Below the pieces are notes generated by a model. That model was given only the letters and a program-made list of their open reading frames with translations. It searched no databases and had not been told where the DNA came from. This document shows positions 8,234 through 15,288 of a stretch of 27,247 nucleotides of DNA, in pieces. How positions within the stretch are numbered: the first letter of the stretch is position 1; each line of letters begins with the position of its first letter. This DNA comes from CAINEC01 sp046052065 (GTDB taxonomy: Bacteria > Bacteroidota > Bacteroidia > AKYH767-A > OLB10), in the NCBI GenBank assembly GCA_046052065.1, contig JBJOND010000026.1, positions 1 to 27,247 of the forward strand, in the 5' to 3' direction. Position numbers and translations under genes: made by a program.

Positions 8234-8974
8234 ATGGAACGAAAGGACGACAGTGCGTGGTATTCAACTTGGTTTGACTCTCCTTTTTACCATATACTTT
8301 ATCAGCATCGCAATCATTCGGAAGCGGAAAAAGCTGTGAACACCTTGCTTGCTTTTGCGGGCGTTGAAAAAGGCTCTGTAGTAATGGACCTTTGTTGTGG
8401 GAAAGGAAGGCATGCTATATTATTAGAAAAGGCAGGGAATATTGTCACCGGCCTTGATTTATCTCCTGCCAATATTAGTCATTGCAAAACCTTTGAAAAC
8501 GATAACCTGCATTTTGATGTGCATGATATGCGTGAGGTTTATAAGGCAGATAGGTTTGATTATGTCTTTAATCTGTTTACCAGCTTTGGATATTTTGACG
8601 ATGAGGGTAATGAGCAAACATTATTAGCTATTAAAGAAGGATTAAAAGCTGATGGCAAAGTGATCCTTGATTTCCTGAATGTTATTCCTGTGATTAACAC
8701 CTTGCCTGCGCAAGAAATAATTAGTTTAGATGGAATTGATTTTCATATTCACAAATACCTAGAAAACAACAGAATTTATAAGCAAATAAAATTTACGCAC
8801 GAAGGGCATGAATATTCCTTTTGCGAAGAGGTAAATGCGTTGCAATTGAGTGATTTTGAACGATACTTTGAGCATACAGGCTTTAAGTTGTTATCAGTTT
8901 CAGGCGATTACGATGGATCGGCATTTGACGAACATCAATCAAAAAGATTAATTTTACTCGCTGAAAGAAAATAA
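8234..8974 (+). CDS. Class I SAM-dependent methyltransferase, substrate unknown
   Basis: A 246-residue Rossmann-fold methyltransferase. Motif I, which binds S-adenosylmethionine, is VMDLCCGKGRHA at about 50-61. It is followed by the acidic end of strand beta-2 in GLDLSPANI (about 73-81), a beta-4 motif FDYVFNLFTSFGYF, and a post-motif region DGKVILDFLNV. The N-terminal segment YSTWFDSPFYHILYQHR is typical of a family of small soluble methyltransferases widespread in Bacteroidota whose substrates are not established. No signal peptide or membrane helix is present, so it should be cytoplasmic. The ZIP transporter gene starts 1 base after its stop, so both are translated from one message, although no functional link is obvious. 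Confidence 0.85.
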   Translation: MERKDDSAWYSTWFDSPFYHILYQHRNHSEAEKAVNTLLAFAGVEKGSVVMDLCCGKGRHAILLEKAGNIVTGLDLSPANISHCKTFENDNLHFDVHDMREVYKADRFDYVFNLFTSFGYFDDEGNEQTLLAIKEGLKADGKVILDFLNVIPVINTLPAQEIISLDGIDFHIHKYLENNRIYKQIKFTHEGHEYSFCEEVNALQLSDFERYFEHTGFKLLSVSGDYDGSAFDEHQSKRLILLAERK

Positions 8975-8975
8975 A

Positions 8976-9683
8976 ATGTTAGCTCAAAACTCTCTGATTC
9001 TATTTTTAAGTGTGATAGCTGGTGGTGGCTTGTTTTTCCTCTTGAAGAAAACACCTCAACATTTTTTAAAATTGACCTTATCATTTTCGGGTGCCTTTTT
9101 ATTTTCGATTACTGTTTTACATCTGATGCCGGAAGTCTACCAGCAAACCGATTACAAAATTGGTGTATGGATTATGATTGGTTTCTTCTTACAAGTAGTA
9201 TTAGAATTTTTTTCAGAAGGAATAGAACACGGACACGTTCACGTACATGATCATCAACATCATTTTCCTTTAGCAATGATGTTAAGCTTATGCCTACATA
9301 GTTTTTTAGAAGCGATGCCTTTATCCTCAGAAAATGATGGCAACAATAATTTATTAATCGGAATTGCAATGCATCATATTCCTGTAGCCTTCGCATTTGT
9401 CAGCATGCTTGTACAGTCGGGAGTTAAACGTAACAATGCTTTGTTGTTTTTAGCATTATTCGGATTAATGGGTCCATTGGGAGCATCAACATCATTTATC
9501 CTTGGTGCAGGAATGGTTCCAGTTTTAACAGCCATCGCACCTAAAATTATGGCTATTGTTATTGGAATTTTCCTTCATATCTCCACTACCATTTTATTTG
9601 AATCGAGTTCTAATCACCGATTCAATTTCATGAAAATGGTGGTGATTGTTATTGGAGGATTAGCAGGAATATTACTGAGCTGA
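8976..9683 (+). CDS. ZIP-family divalent metal transporter
   Basis: A 235-residue integral membrane protein of the ZIP family, which moves Zn2+, Fe2+ or related metals towards the cytoplasm. It has about seven to eight hydrophobic helices. A histidine-rich loop at about 84-97 (EHGHVHVHDHQHHF) lies between the third and fourth, the usual position of the variable metal-sensing loop. The transport-site residues of TM4 and TM5 appear as LHSFLEAMPL (H108, E112) and AMHHIPVAFAF (H133, H134). The more common HxxPEG of TM5 reads HHIPVA here, so the acidic residue is missing and metal preference may differ. The ATG lies 1 base after the methyltransferase stop. The 3' end overlaps the convergent DUF4153 gene by 12 bases. 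No metal-responsive operator is visible. Confidence 0.88.
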   Translation: MLAQNSLILFLSVIAGGGLFFLLKKTPQHFLKLTLSFSGAFLFSITVLHLMPEVYQQTDYKIGVWIMIGFFLQVVLEFFSEGIEHGHVHVHDHQHHFPLAMMLSLCLHSFLEAMPLSSENDGNNNLLIGIAMHHIPVAFAFVSMLVQSGVKRNNALLFLALFGLMGPLGASTSFILGAGMVPVLTAIAPKIMAIVIGIFLHISTTILFESSSNHRFNFMKMVVIVIGGLAGILLS

Positions 9684-11498
9684 TTTCTTTTTCACGAACA
9701 GCGTACCTCTTAATGAAGATAATTTCTTTTCATTAAAGTCTTCATCAAAATCAACATTCAATCCATCTAGTTCCAAAGTGTAATCATATTTTGCACTGGA
9801 TGAACTCATTTGCATATCTGATTTATCTACGGAGCTATCATTACTACCATACTGCGACTTAAGGTTCATGAATGTTTTTTCCAAAAGAATAGTATCGACA
9901 TTTTCCTTATTGATTGTAATGATAATTGCGAACTGCTTTTCACTGTATTTTATATCATACGAAATTGCATCAATAAAACCGTTGTCATCATAAGAATCAT
10001 TAACAGGATAAATATTGACTGGGATTGAATAATCATAACCTGAAACTAGCTTACCATTGCTGCGCGTGCAGGAATACTCATGATTTTCTTTTGATGCTGG
10101 TTCAATGCTAGCATATGCAACATTTGATTCCATTCCCAATAAGGCTAATACTTGATCTGTTTTATTCGTATAATCTCCTTTCTTCTCCTTTGTAACCACA
10201 GATAAATCCTGAGAAAATAAATCCTGAATACTTTCTACTCCATGCACATCAACCATATAATTTACAATTGAGGAAATCTCTTTTTGATCAACTCTCTTGA
10301 TTTGTTTTTTAGGCTTAATAGCCTTACCATTCACAAGTATTTTGTTCTTCTGAAAGTGTTTTTCTAATCGATTATGCTGACTCAACGAGCTTACCTGAAA
10401 GGCATTCCACGGACCAAAACCTGATAACATTACAGCAAAGAATAAGCTAAGCGGAATAAACTTAATATTTTTCCTACCACTTAATAAAAAGTAAAGTGCT
10501 ACAATAAATAGCCATAGCGAAAGAACAATCAAGAAGTACCTATTTTCAGTTACGCCATATTCCATTACGCGTCTGCCAATAGCCATAATCAGCAAAATAA
10601 TCAAAGGAAAAACAGCAAGAAAAAAACGTTTGGTAAAGGTGCGTATCCATGTATGCGCTGCATCATCACGCAAAGGCCAAACCAGTAACAATGCTAACAT
10701 TCCAAGAGTAGAAAAACCAAGAATCAAGTAAGATACAATTCCACGTGGCCAAACCAATGTGAATAAAATTTTTGCTTCGTAGAAGTATAAAATAATTAAA
10801 TAAATTACCACTAAAGGCAGCAATACATATTGCGTAAATATTCGTAATCCTTTAGGATAATCGCTTACTTGCTCGAGTGCTATTACTCGCGAAGGAACTC
10901 CTGCTAAAAAAATCCATGTATTTAGTATTACCGCCACCGTTATAAAGAGATACAAATAAATTTTCTCTCCAAAATCGATATTGAACAATTCTTTTATTGC
11001 GAGTAAGGCAATCGATAATCCGATATAAAAAACAGCGGAATAAATAGCGGATGTTAAAAAACGAATGAAAAGTGATTTATTATACTGCCAGAATCCGTTG
11101 ACTTCAGTGTTAACGAGAAATGGTGCGAATGATACACCGAGATGAGCAGCTATGAGTAAAATGATAAATCGGGAAACAGATTTAACTGTATAAAATTCAG
11201 GCTGTGCGTAAAAGTAATAAACCATTAATGCGGCAACAGCCATATTGAGCATAACTACCGTAGTGGTCCGCATGGTATATCGTTGCGAAAAAACCGATAA
11301 TCCTAAATAAGCAACCATCCCTAGCCACAACGTTTGAAGTGCATAAAAGAGATGAATACTATCTTTAAAATCTACATTTTCGTCTACCAGATAAATCAAA
11401 AGTGTAGCCGAAAGTATAGTACATATTAATGCCATCGGGAAACGACGAAAAGCTTTCGCTGCCTGATGTATAATTAATTCTATTGAGTAAAACTTCAT
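9672..11498 (-). CDS. DUF4153-family polytopic membrane protein
   Basis: A 608-residue protein. The N-terminal part (about 20-365) has roughly eleven predicted membrane helices, and the C-terminal part (about 370-608) is soluble. The opening (YSIELIIHQAAKAFRRFPMA) and the helix pattern match DUF4153 proteins, which are common in Bacteroidota and have no established function. The soluble tail includes a short region about conserved positions (GKAIKPKK, SIVNYMVDVHGVESI) and ends with several charged, low-complexity stretches. Its side of the membrane cannot be fixed from sequence alone. It lies 10 bases after the S4-domain gene on the same strand and is probably last in a three-gene unit with the cytochrome. 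The ATG at 11498 is the natural start. I do not assign a function. Confidence 0.8.
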   Translation of the reverse strand: MKFYSIELIIHQAAKAFRRFPMALICTILSATLLIYLVDENVDFKDSIHLFYALQTLWLGMVAYLGLSVFSQRYTMRTTTVVMLNMAVAALMVYYFYAQPEFYTVKSVSRFIILLIAAHLGVSFAPFLVNTEVNGFWQYNKSLFIRFLTSAIYSAVFYIGLSIALLAIKELFNIDFGEKIYLYLFITVAVILNTWIFLAGVPSRVIALEQVSDYPKGLRIFTQYVLLPLVVIYLIILYFYEAKILFTLVWPRGIVSYLILGFSTLGMLALLLVWPLRDDAAHTWIRTFTKRFFLAVFPLIILLIMAIGRRVMEYGVTENRYFLIVLSLWLFIVALYFLLSGRKNIKFIPLSLFFAVMLSGFGPWNAFQVSSLSQHNRLEKHFQKNKILVNGKAIKPKKQIKRVDQKEISSIVNYMVDVHGVESIQDLFSQDLSVVTKEKKGDYTNKTDQVLALLGMESNVAYASIEPASKENHEYSCTRSNGKLVSGYDYSIPVNIYPVNDSYDDNGFIDAISYDIKYSEKQFAIIITINKENVDTILLEKTFMNLKSQYGSNDSSVDKSDMQMSSSSAKYDYTLELDGLNVDFDEDFNEKKLSSLRGTLFVKKKSAQ

Positions 11499-11508
11499 TT
11501 GCTATTTT

Positions 11509-11892
11509 TTACCAATCTGTAGTGTAATCGTCTAAATCGCGACGTTCCTTTTTTGTTGGACGACCTTCTCCACCTTTGAAATGAAATGATGCCTGTGCCA
11601 ACTGATATAATCTAAACTTCTCCAATTCAGCTTCTGCCGTAATGTCTTCCATAAAGTCTTTTACTAACGCTGCCCCTATCCGTCGTTCAACGACATTCAC
11701 CACTTTAACCGTTTGTTGCCATGGTCCTCGATGCAAAACAATCACATCACCAATTTTAACAGTGCGTGAGGCTTTTACTGTTTGCTCTGCAATTCTCACT
11801 TTGCCTTTCTCACATGCTTCAGCAGAAAGACTTCTTGTTTTAAACAAGCGTACCGACCACAACCATTTATCAATGCGGACCTTCTCCGTCAT
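11509..11892 (-). CDS. hslR: S4-domain RNA-binding protein, Hsp15 (HslR)-like
   Basis: A 127-residue basic protein with an N-terminal S4 RNA-binding domain (VRIDKWLWSVRLFKTRSLSAEACEKGKVRI, read in pieces across about residues 4-32). It ends in a conserved C-terminal signature, RPTKKERRDLDDY. Both features match E. coli Hsp15, which binds 50S subunits carrying a stalled nascent chain and frees the tRNA for recycling. I start it at the ATG at 11892. An in-frame TTG at 11901 would add three residues and lies almost on the upstream stop. It follows the cytochrome c gene by 12 bases and precedes the DUF4153 gene by 10, so the three are likely co-transcribed. A role in ribosome rescue is inferred from family membership. 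Confidence 0.88.
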   Translation of the reverse strand: MTEKVRIDKWLWSVRLFKTRSLSAEACEKGKVRIAEQTVKASRTVKIGDVIVLHRGPWQQTVKVVNVVERRIGAALVKDFMEDITAEAELEKFRLYQLAQASFHFKGGEGRPTKKERRDLDDYTTDW

Positions 11893-11904
11893 GATGAACA
11901 ATAA

Positions 11905-12219
11905 TTAGTGCTTTGCGTTATTTGACAAGTATGCGAAGATTGTTTCCTTTTGCTCAGCAGTAATTTCTGCTTTCGGCGCCATCCAATCTAAATACTTTGT
12001 CCACTGTTGTTCGTTATACTTTCCTGGATTATGTAAACTATGGCATTTGTTACAATTCGATTCGTAAAGTGATTTCCCCTCTGTAATTTTTGCCAATATA
12101 ATTGGGTCTGTAACTGCTGCAGGTGCAACGGTCGTTGTGGTTGTAGCGATTTTCTTACTGCACGAAACTATTGCTAATACAGCAAGTATTGAAAATACAA
12201 AACGGATATTTCTTTTCAT
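11905..12219 (-). CDS. Small c-type cytochrome lipoprotein
   Basis: A 104-residue exported lipoprotein with one heme-c site. A basic N-terminus and hydrophobic helix lead to a lipobox (LAIVSC, lipidated C20). A Thr/Ala-rich linker (TTTTTVAPAA) tethers the cytochrome fold, with heme attachment CNKCH at 56-60 and a likely axial Met80 in DWMAPKA. It should be anchored in the membrane facing the periplasm and carry single electrons. The partner oxidase or reductase is not in the window. It is the first gene of a unit that continues with the S4-domain and DUF4153 genes, an unexpected mixture that may reflect only transcription. It is divergent from the peroxiredoxin gene; 176 bases lie between the two start codons. 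Confidence 0.9.
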   Translation of the reverse strand: MKRNIRFVFSILAVLAIVSCSKKIATTTTTVAPAAVTDPIILAKITEGKSLYESNCNKCHSLHNPGKYNEQQWTKYLDWMAPKAEITAEQKETIFAYLSNNAKH

Positions 12220-12327
12220 GATACTGATTTTTTGCTAATATAATCAGTTATCGGGAATTAAAACGACTACGATTTATTTTGTTATCGATTTCATATGAAC
12301 AGTTAAAGGTGATGAATGTATTTCAAT

Positions 12328-12356
12328 TGCATGATGTATCTCATACAACCAATGCA
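12328..12356. promoter_or_regulatory. Nested dyad in the cytochrome-peroxiredoxin divergent region
   Basis: An inner inverted repeat TGTAT/ATACA (12335-12339, 12343-12347) sits inside an outer TGCAT/ATGCA pair (12328-12332, 12352-12356), about 40-70 bases before the peroxiredoxin ATG. This might be an operator or a leader hairpin. It does not match the OxyR or PerR consensus as I know them. A weak -7-like TATCTTCG lies at 12368-12375. Confidence 0.25.
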
Positions 12357-12395
12357 GTACACCAATCTATCTTCGTATTTTAAAAAGCAACAATT

Positions 12396-12950
12396 ATGAG
12401 CAACAAAGTTTTATCTGTAGGAAGTAAATTCCCAGGCTTTAATAAAAAGGCTGTCGTTTCAACAGAACGCGGAAAAGAGTTTTTCGATATCAGTTCAGAC
12501 CATTTATTTGAATCAGGCAAGTGGACTGTTTTATTCTGGTGGCCAAAAGATTTTACAACTGTTTGCCCGACAGAAATCATTGAATTTGATAAACGCAACG
12601 ACGACTTCAAACAACGCAATACGGTGTTGTTAGGAGCATCCACTGACTCGGAATTTGTACACCTTGCGTGGAGAACATATCATGAAGATTTAAAGAACCT
12701 ATCTTTTCCAATGATAGCAGATACATCTAAATCGCTTGCTGAAGAGTTAGGTATTTTAGAAGCGAATGAAAAAATCGCTTATCGTACAACCTACATTATC
12801 GACCCTCAGGGAATTATTCGTTGGCTATCTGTGTATGACTTGTCTGTTGGCCGTAATGTGAATGAAGTTATTCGTGTATTAGATGCACTACAAACAGACG
12901 AACTTACACCTTGTGGGTGGAAAAAGGGAGAAGCGACGCTTACTGCGTAA
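12396..12950 (+). CDS. ahpC: AhpC-like 2-Cys peroxiredoxin
   Basis: A 184-residue thioredoxin-fold peroxidase that reduces hydrogen peroxide, organic peroxides or peroxynitrite. The peroxidatic cysteine is C57 in DFTTVCPTE, with the usual Pro/Thr neighbours and a distal Arg (R131 region, YRTTYIID). The C-terminal resolving cysteine is probably C173 in ELTPCGWKKGE. The tail resembles the AhpC of Mycobacterium tuberculosis (ELCACNWRKGD). There two tail cysteines, 174 and 176, take part; here the first is replaced by threonine and only the second remains. No ahpF or ahpD reductase gene is adjacent, so the electron donor may be thioredoxin-like and is unknown. No signal peptide is present, so it is cytoplasmic. 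It is transcribed alone. Confidence 0.92.
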   Translation: MSNKVLSVGSKFPGFNKKAVVSTERGKEFFDISSDHLFESGKWTVLFWWPKDFTTVCPTEIIEFDKRNDDFKQRNTVLLGASTDSEFVHLAWRTYHEDLKNLSFPMIADTSKSLAEELGILEANEKIAYRTTYIIDPQGIIRWLSVYDLSVGRNVNEVIRVLDALQTDELTPCGWKKGEATLTA

Positions 12951-13000
12951 ATAAACATTATAAAAAGAGTAATTCAGTATAAGCAATTTGGCTTCGTTAT

Positions 13001-13040
13001 ATCCGTGAAGGCTCAGTCCTATCCGTGAAGGCTCCGTCCT
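13001..13040. repeat. Two-copy 20-bp tandem repeat
   Basis: ATCCGTGAAGGCTCAGTCCT (13001-13020) is followed directly by a second copy with a single A-to-C change. The CGTGAAGG core in each copy is also the reverse complement of CCTTCACG at 13053-13060, which codes for the last residues of the convergent lipoprotein gene. The repeat can therefore form an 8-bp stem with that gene's 3' end. This is the only convergent junction with a real spacer. Confidence 0.8.
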
Positions 13041-13047
13041 TTGCGGG

Positions 13048-15027
13048 TCAATCCTTCACGCAACGCACCGAAAAACCATACGGCTTATCCCCATAAGTTC
13101 GATGCACACCATCACTATAATTAAATAAAACTCTATGATAGGCATAATTTGTTGCTGCATTTGAACACCACCATATGCCAACCATGTCTTTATTGTCATA
13201 TGTCCCATCAACGTCACGAACACCTCCTGCACGAGCTAAAAATCCACTACTGTTAGTGGCACCTGTATTGGGACTTGCCCAATGCGTTAATCCTATTTCC
13301 TTCAAAGCCCCACCTGCCGTTGTATTTTGGTTGCAGTCCATACATGTCGTATCCGCATTAGGATCAAGATATCTTACTAATTTATTCCACTCCCAATCTG
13401 CGGGCACATGCCATCCTGTAGGACATAATCCATTAGGATCTGCAACTGCATACCAATTATATAAATTCCCATAGACTGAACTATAGGAGGAATTGTTATT
13501 ATAAAAAGAATAAGCACCAGCTGTAGTATTTGTCCATGAGCTATCACTTAATCCTGTTGGAATTGCCATGCCATTTTTGTAACGCGTCGTTTTTAAATTC
13601 TCCTGCATCCATTCCTGAGTACCAATTACCACTGTACCATATACGTTTCCATCGATATCTGTTAAAATACCTCCCGCAGGATTACAAGTTTGAAAATTTC
13701 CAATATTTTGAATTCCTCCATTGAGTGAAACTGTTTGAGGTTGTCCATTAACGTATGGATTTATTCCAAAGCCAGTTAAAGTACAACTACTACCACATGT
13801 AGTAGTATTAAATTGTCCATTATTCGTGAATATAATTTGACTATTAAGGACTAAATAACTATTAGACAATGGTTGGCCATTACAATCTACCAAAGTTCCT
13901 GTTAGACTTGTTTGATTAGGTAAGCTAACTCCAATGGTTGCAATTGTTGTGTTGGCTGACATAGCAGGCAAAGTGCCTGTATAAACCACCGTATTGCTTC
14001 CAGAACAATTTATACTAACGTCTATCGACAAACTAACTCCATTAGGAACATAACCAGCATACTCTCCATTACTATTTGTGTAATCACTAGTACTTCCATT
14101 AATTAAAGATGTAATAGTTATTACAGCACCTGGAATTGGTTGTTGGGTTTGGCTATTAACAACTTGTCCATTTATATAGATAAAACTTGATGAAACATCA
14201 CAATTCCAGAATGAAAAATGACTTACTTGTCCAACGTATTCATTATTCACTTTGTTGGCTACTCCTTCTTTCTTCCAATAACCCATTGTTTCATCCAACG
14301 ACCATAAATCAATGCTCGATGGTGCACTTACTAACATTGTAGCTGGAATTGTAAATTTCAAAGTAGCTGTTTGTCCGCTTGCAATTTGTAATAACTGTCC
14401 ATTGTTATCAGTCAACTCTACTCCTACCATTCCATAAGAAATCAGACTTGAAACAGTATTGTTTGCTACCCCTACTAAACTTCCAGGCATCTCCTCATTG
14501 AAGTTTGCACTCGATGGATCAAAATGTTTAATAGCTACATTGATAGTTCCTGTATAAACGGCATTGTTTAAGGTTACACCATTGGCAGGTAGTGTAACAC
14601 TCGCATTTGAAATAGTAACCGTACCGCCAGTTGAACTATTTATTGTTCCATCGGTACTCTTTGTCAACAAACGAATTTGTAATTCATTCCCACCTGTTTT
14701 AGGCACAAAACTGCGAACACATTTAAAGTAACCTGCTTTTTCTACAATCACACAACCTAATTTTTGATTGGCGGAAATGTTATTGAGAATAAAAACTCCC
14801 ATTGCATCGGTGTTGGTCGTTGCACTTCCCGCTTTCACCACAGCCCCAGCAATGGCATTTCCATTTGCATCTAATACTCTTCCTTTCACGGTAACCGATA
14901 TAGAGCTACCAAATAAATTACTCGAAGTATTTGTGCTGGTCGGATCTGTTTCTTCGTCTTTATTACAGGCATTGATTGTAAGAAGCAGAAGCGATATTAC
15001 AAGTAATCGCAGTGAAAATTGTTTCAT
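13048..15027 (-). CDS. Multidomain lipoprotein with C-terminal FISUMP domain
   Basis: A 659-residue surface lipoprotein: signal helix, then a lipobox (LTINAC, lipidated C21), then a Thr/Ser/Asn linker. It contains a carboxypeptidase-regulatory-like beta-sandwich at about 43-110 (VKGRVLDANGNAIAGAVV). A beta-rich segment at about 125-275 ends in VSHFSFWNCD, a pattern I recall next to such sandwiches in other Bacteroidota lipoproteins. Two further sandwich-like units lie at about 282-350 (INGQVVNSQTQQPIPGAVI) and 374-445. The C-terminal 'Fibrobacter succinogenes major paralogous domain' covers about 455-659, with IGTQEWMQENLKTTRY, NLYNWYAV, GLCPTGWHVP, GIWWCS and the terminal GFSVRCVKD. The FISUMP fold relates to C-type-lectin/FGE-like folds, and its ligand is unknown. 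Adhesion or glycan binding is plausible inference. A good minus-strand promoter lies about 50 bases upstream. Confidence 0.88.
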   Translation of the reverse strand: MKQFSLRLLVISLLLLTINACNKDEETDPTSTNTSSNLFGSSISVTVKGRVLDANGNAIAGAVVKAGSATTNTDAMGVFILNNISANQKLGCVIVEKAGYFKCVRSFVPKTGGNELQIRLLTKSTDGTINSSTGGTVTISNASVTLPANGVTLNNAVYTGTINVAIKHFDPSSANFNEEMPGSLVGVANNTVSSLISYGMVGVELTDNNGQLLQIASGQTATLKFTIPATMLVSAPSSIDLWSLDETMGYWKKEGVANKVNNEYVGQVSHFSFWNCDVSSSFIYINGQVVNSQTQQPIPGAVITITSLINGSTSDYTNSNGEYAGYVPNGVSLSIDVSINCSGSNTVVYTGTLPAMSANTTIATIGVSLPNQTSLTGTLVDCNGQPLSNSYLVLNSQIIFTNNGQFNTTTCGSSCTLTGFGINPYVNGQPQTVSLNGGIQNIGNFQTCNPAGGILTDIDGNVYGTVVIGTQEWMQENLKTTRYKNGMAIPTGLSDSSWTNTTAGAYSFYNNNSSYSSVYGNLYNWYAVADPNGLCPTGWHVPADWEWNKLVRYLDPNADTTCMDCNQNTTAGGALKEIGLTHWASPNTGATNSSGFLARAGGVRDVDGTYDNKDMVGIWWCSNAATNYAYHRVLFNYSDGVHRTYGDKPYGFSVRCVKD

Positions 15028-15077
15028 AAGGCTAGTTATATTTAAGAATTGTTTGGTGTAATTCGTAAATGTTATAT

Positions 15078-15107
15078 TAAAGATAGAAATAAATAGAAAA
15101 TATCCAA
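15078..15107 (-). promoter_or_regulatory. Promoter for the FISUMP lipoprotein gene
   Basis: On the minus strand, TTG (15107-15105), a 19-base spacer and TATCTTTA (15085-15078) closely match the Bacteroidota sigma consensus TTG-N19-21-TAnnTTTG, with only the last base changed. The leader to the ATG at 15027 would be about 45 bases. The rest of the 261-base intergenic region shows no other structure apart from the ABC-F gene's own -7 box. Confidence 0.6.
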
Positions 15108-15262
15108 CTAACTCTTTAAAAATTGCTGTTTCGATAAAAGATTAATAAATCCAATAATTTTCAGAATTATATTTAATGAAAAGGGGTTCATCTAATAAAT
15201 CCTAATTACCCTTTCCGCTCACCTAATCATCAATTCCTGTAGTTTTATCGAGATAAAAATCC

Positions 15263-15270
15263 TATCTTTG
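15263..15270 (+). promoter_or_regulatory. -7 box for the ABC-F gene
   Basis: TATCTTTG is a perfect TAnnTTTG match, 18 bases before the ATG at 15289. The -33 region is poor: no TTG at 19-21 bases upstream. Position and sequence still make it the best promoter candidate for this gene. Confidence 0.55.
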
Positions 15271-15288
15271 CAGCCCAAATAAACGGTC

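Noticed and set aside
13001..13040. Start of a CRISPR array
   Set aside because: The two 20-bp units are directly adjacent with no spacers, and no cas gene is present.
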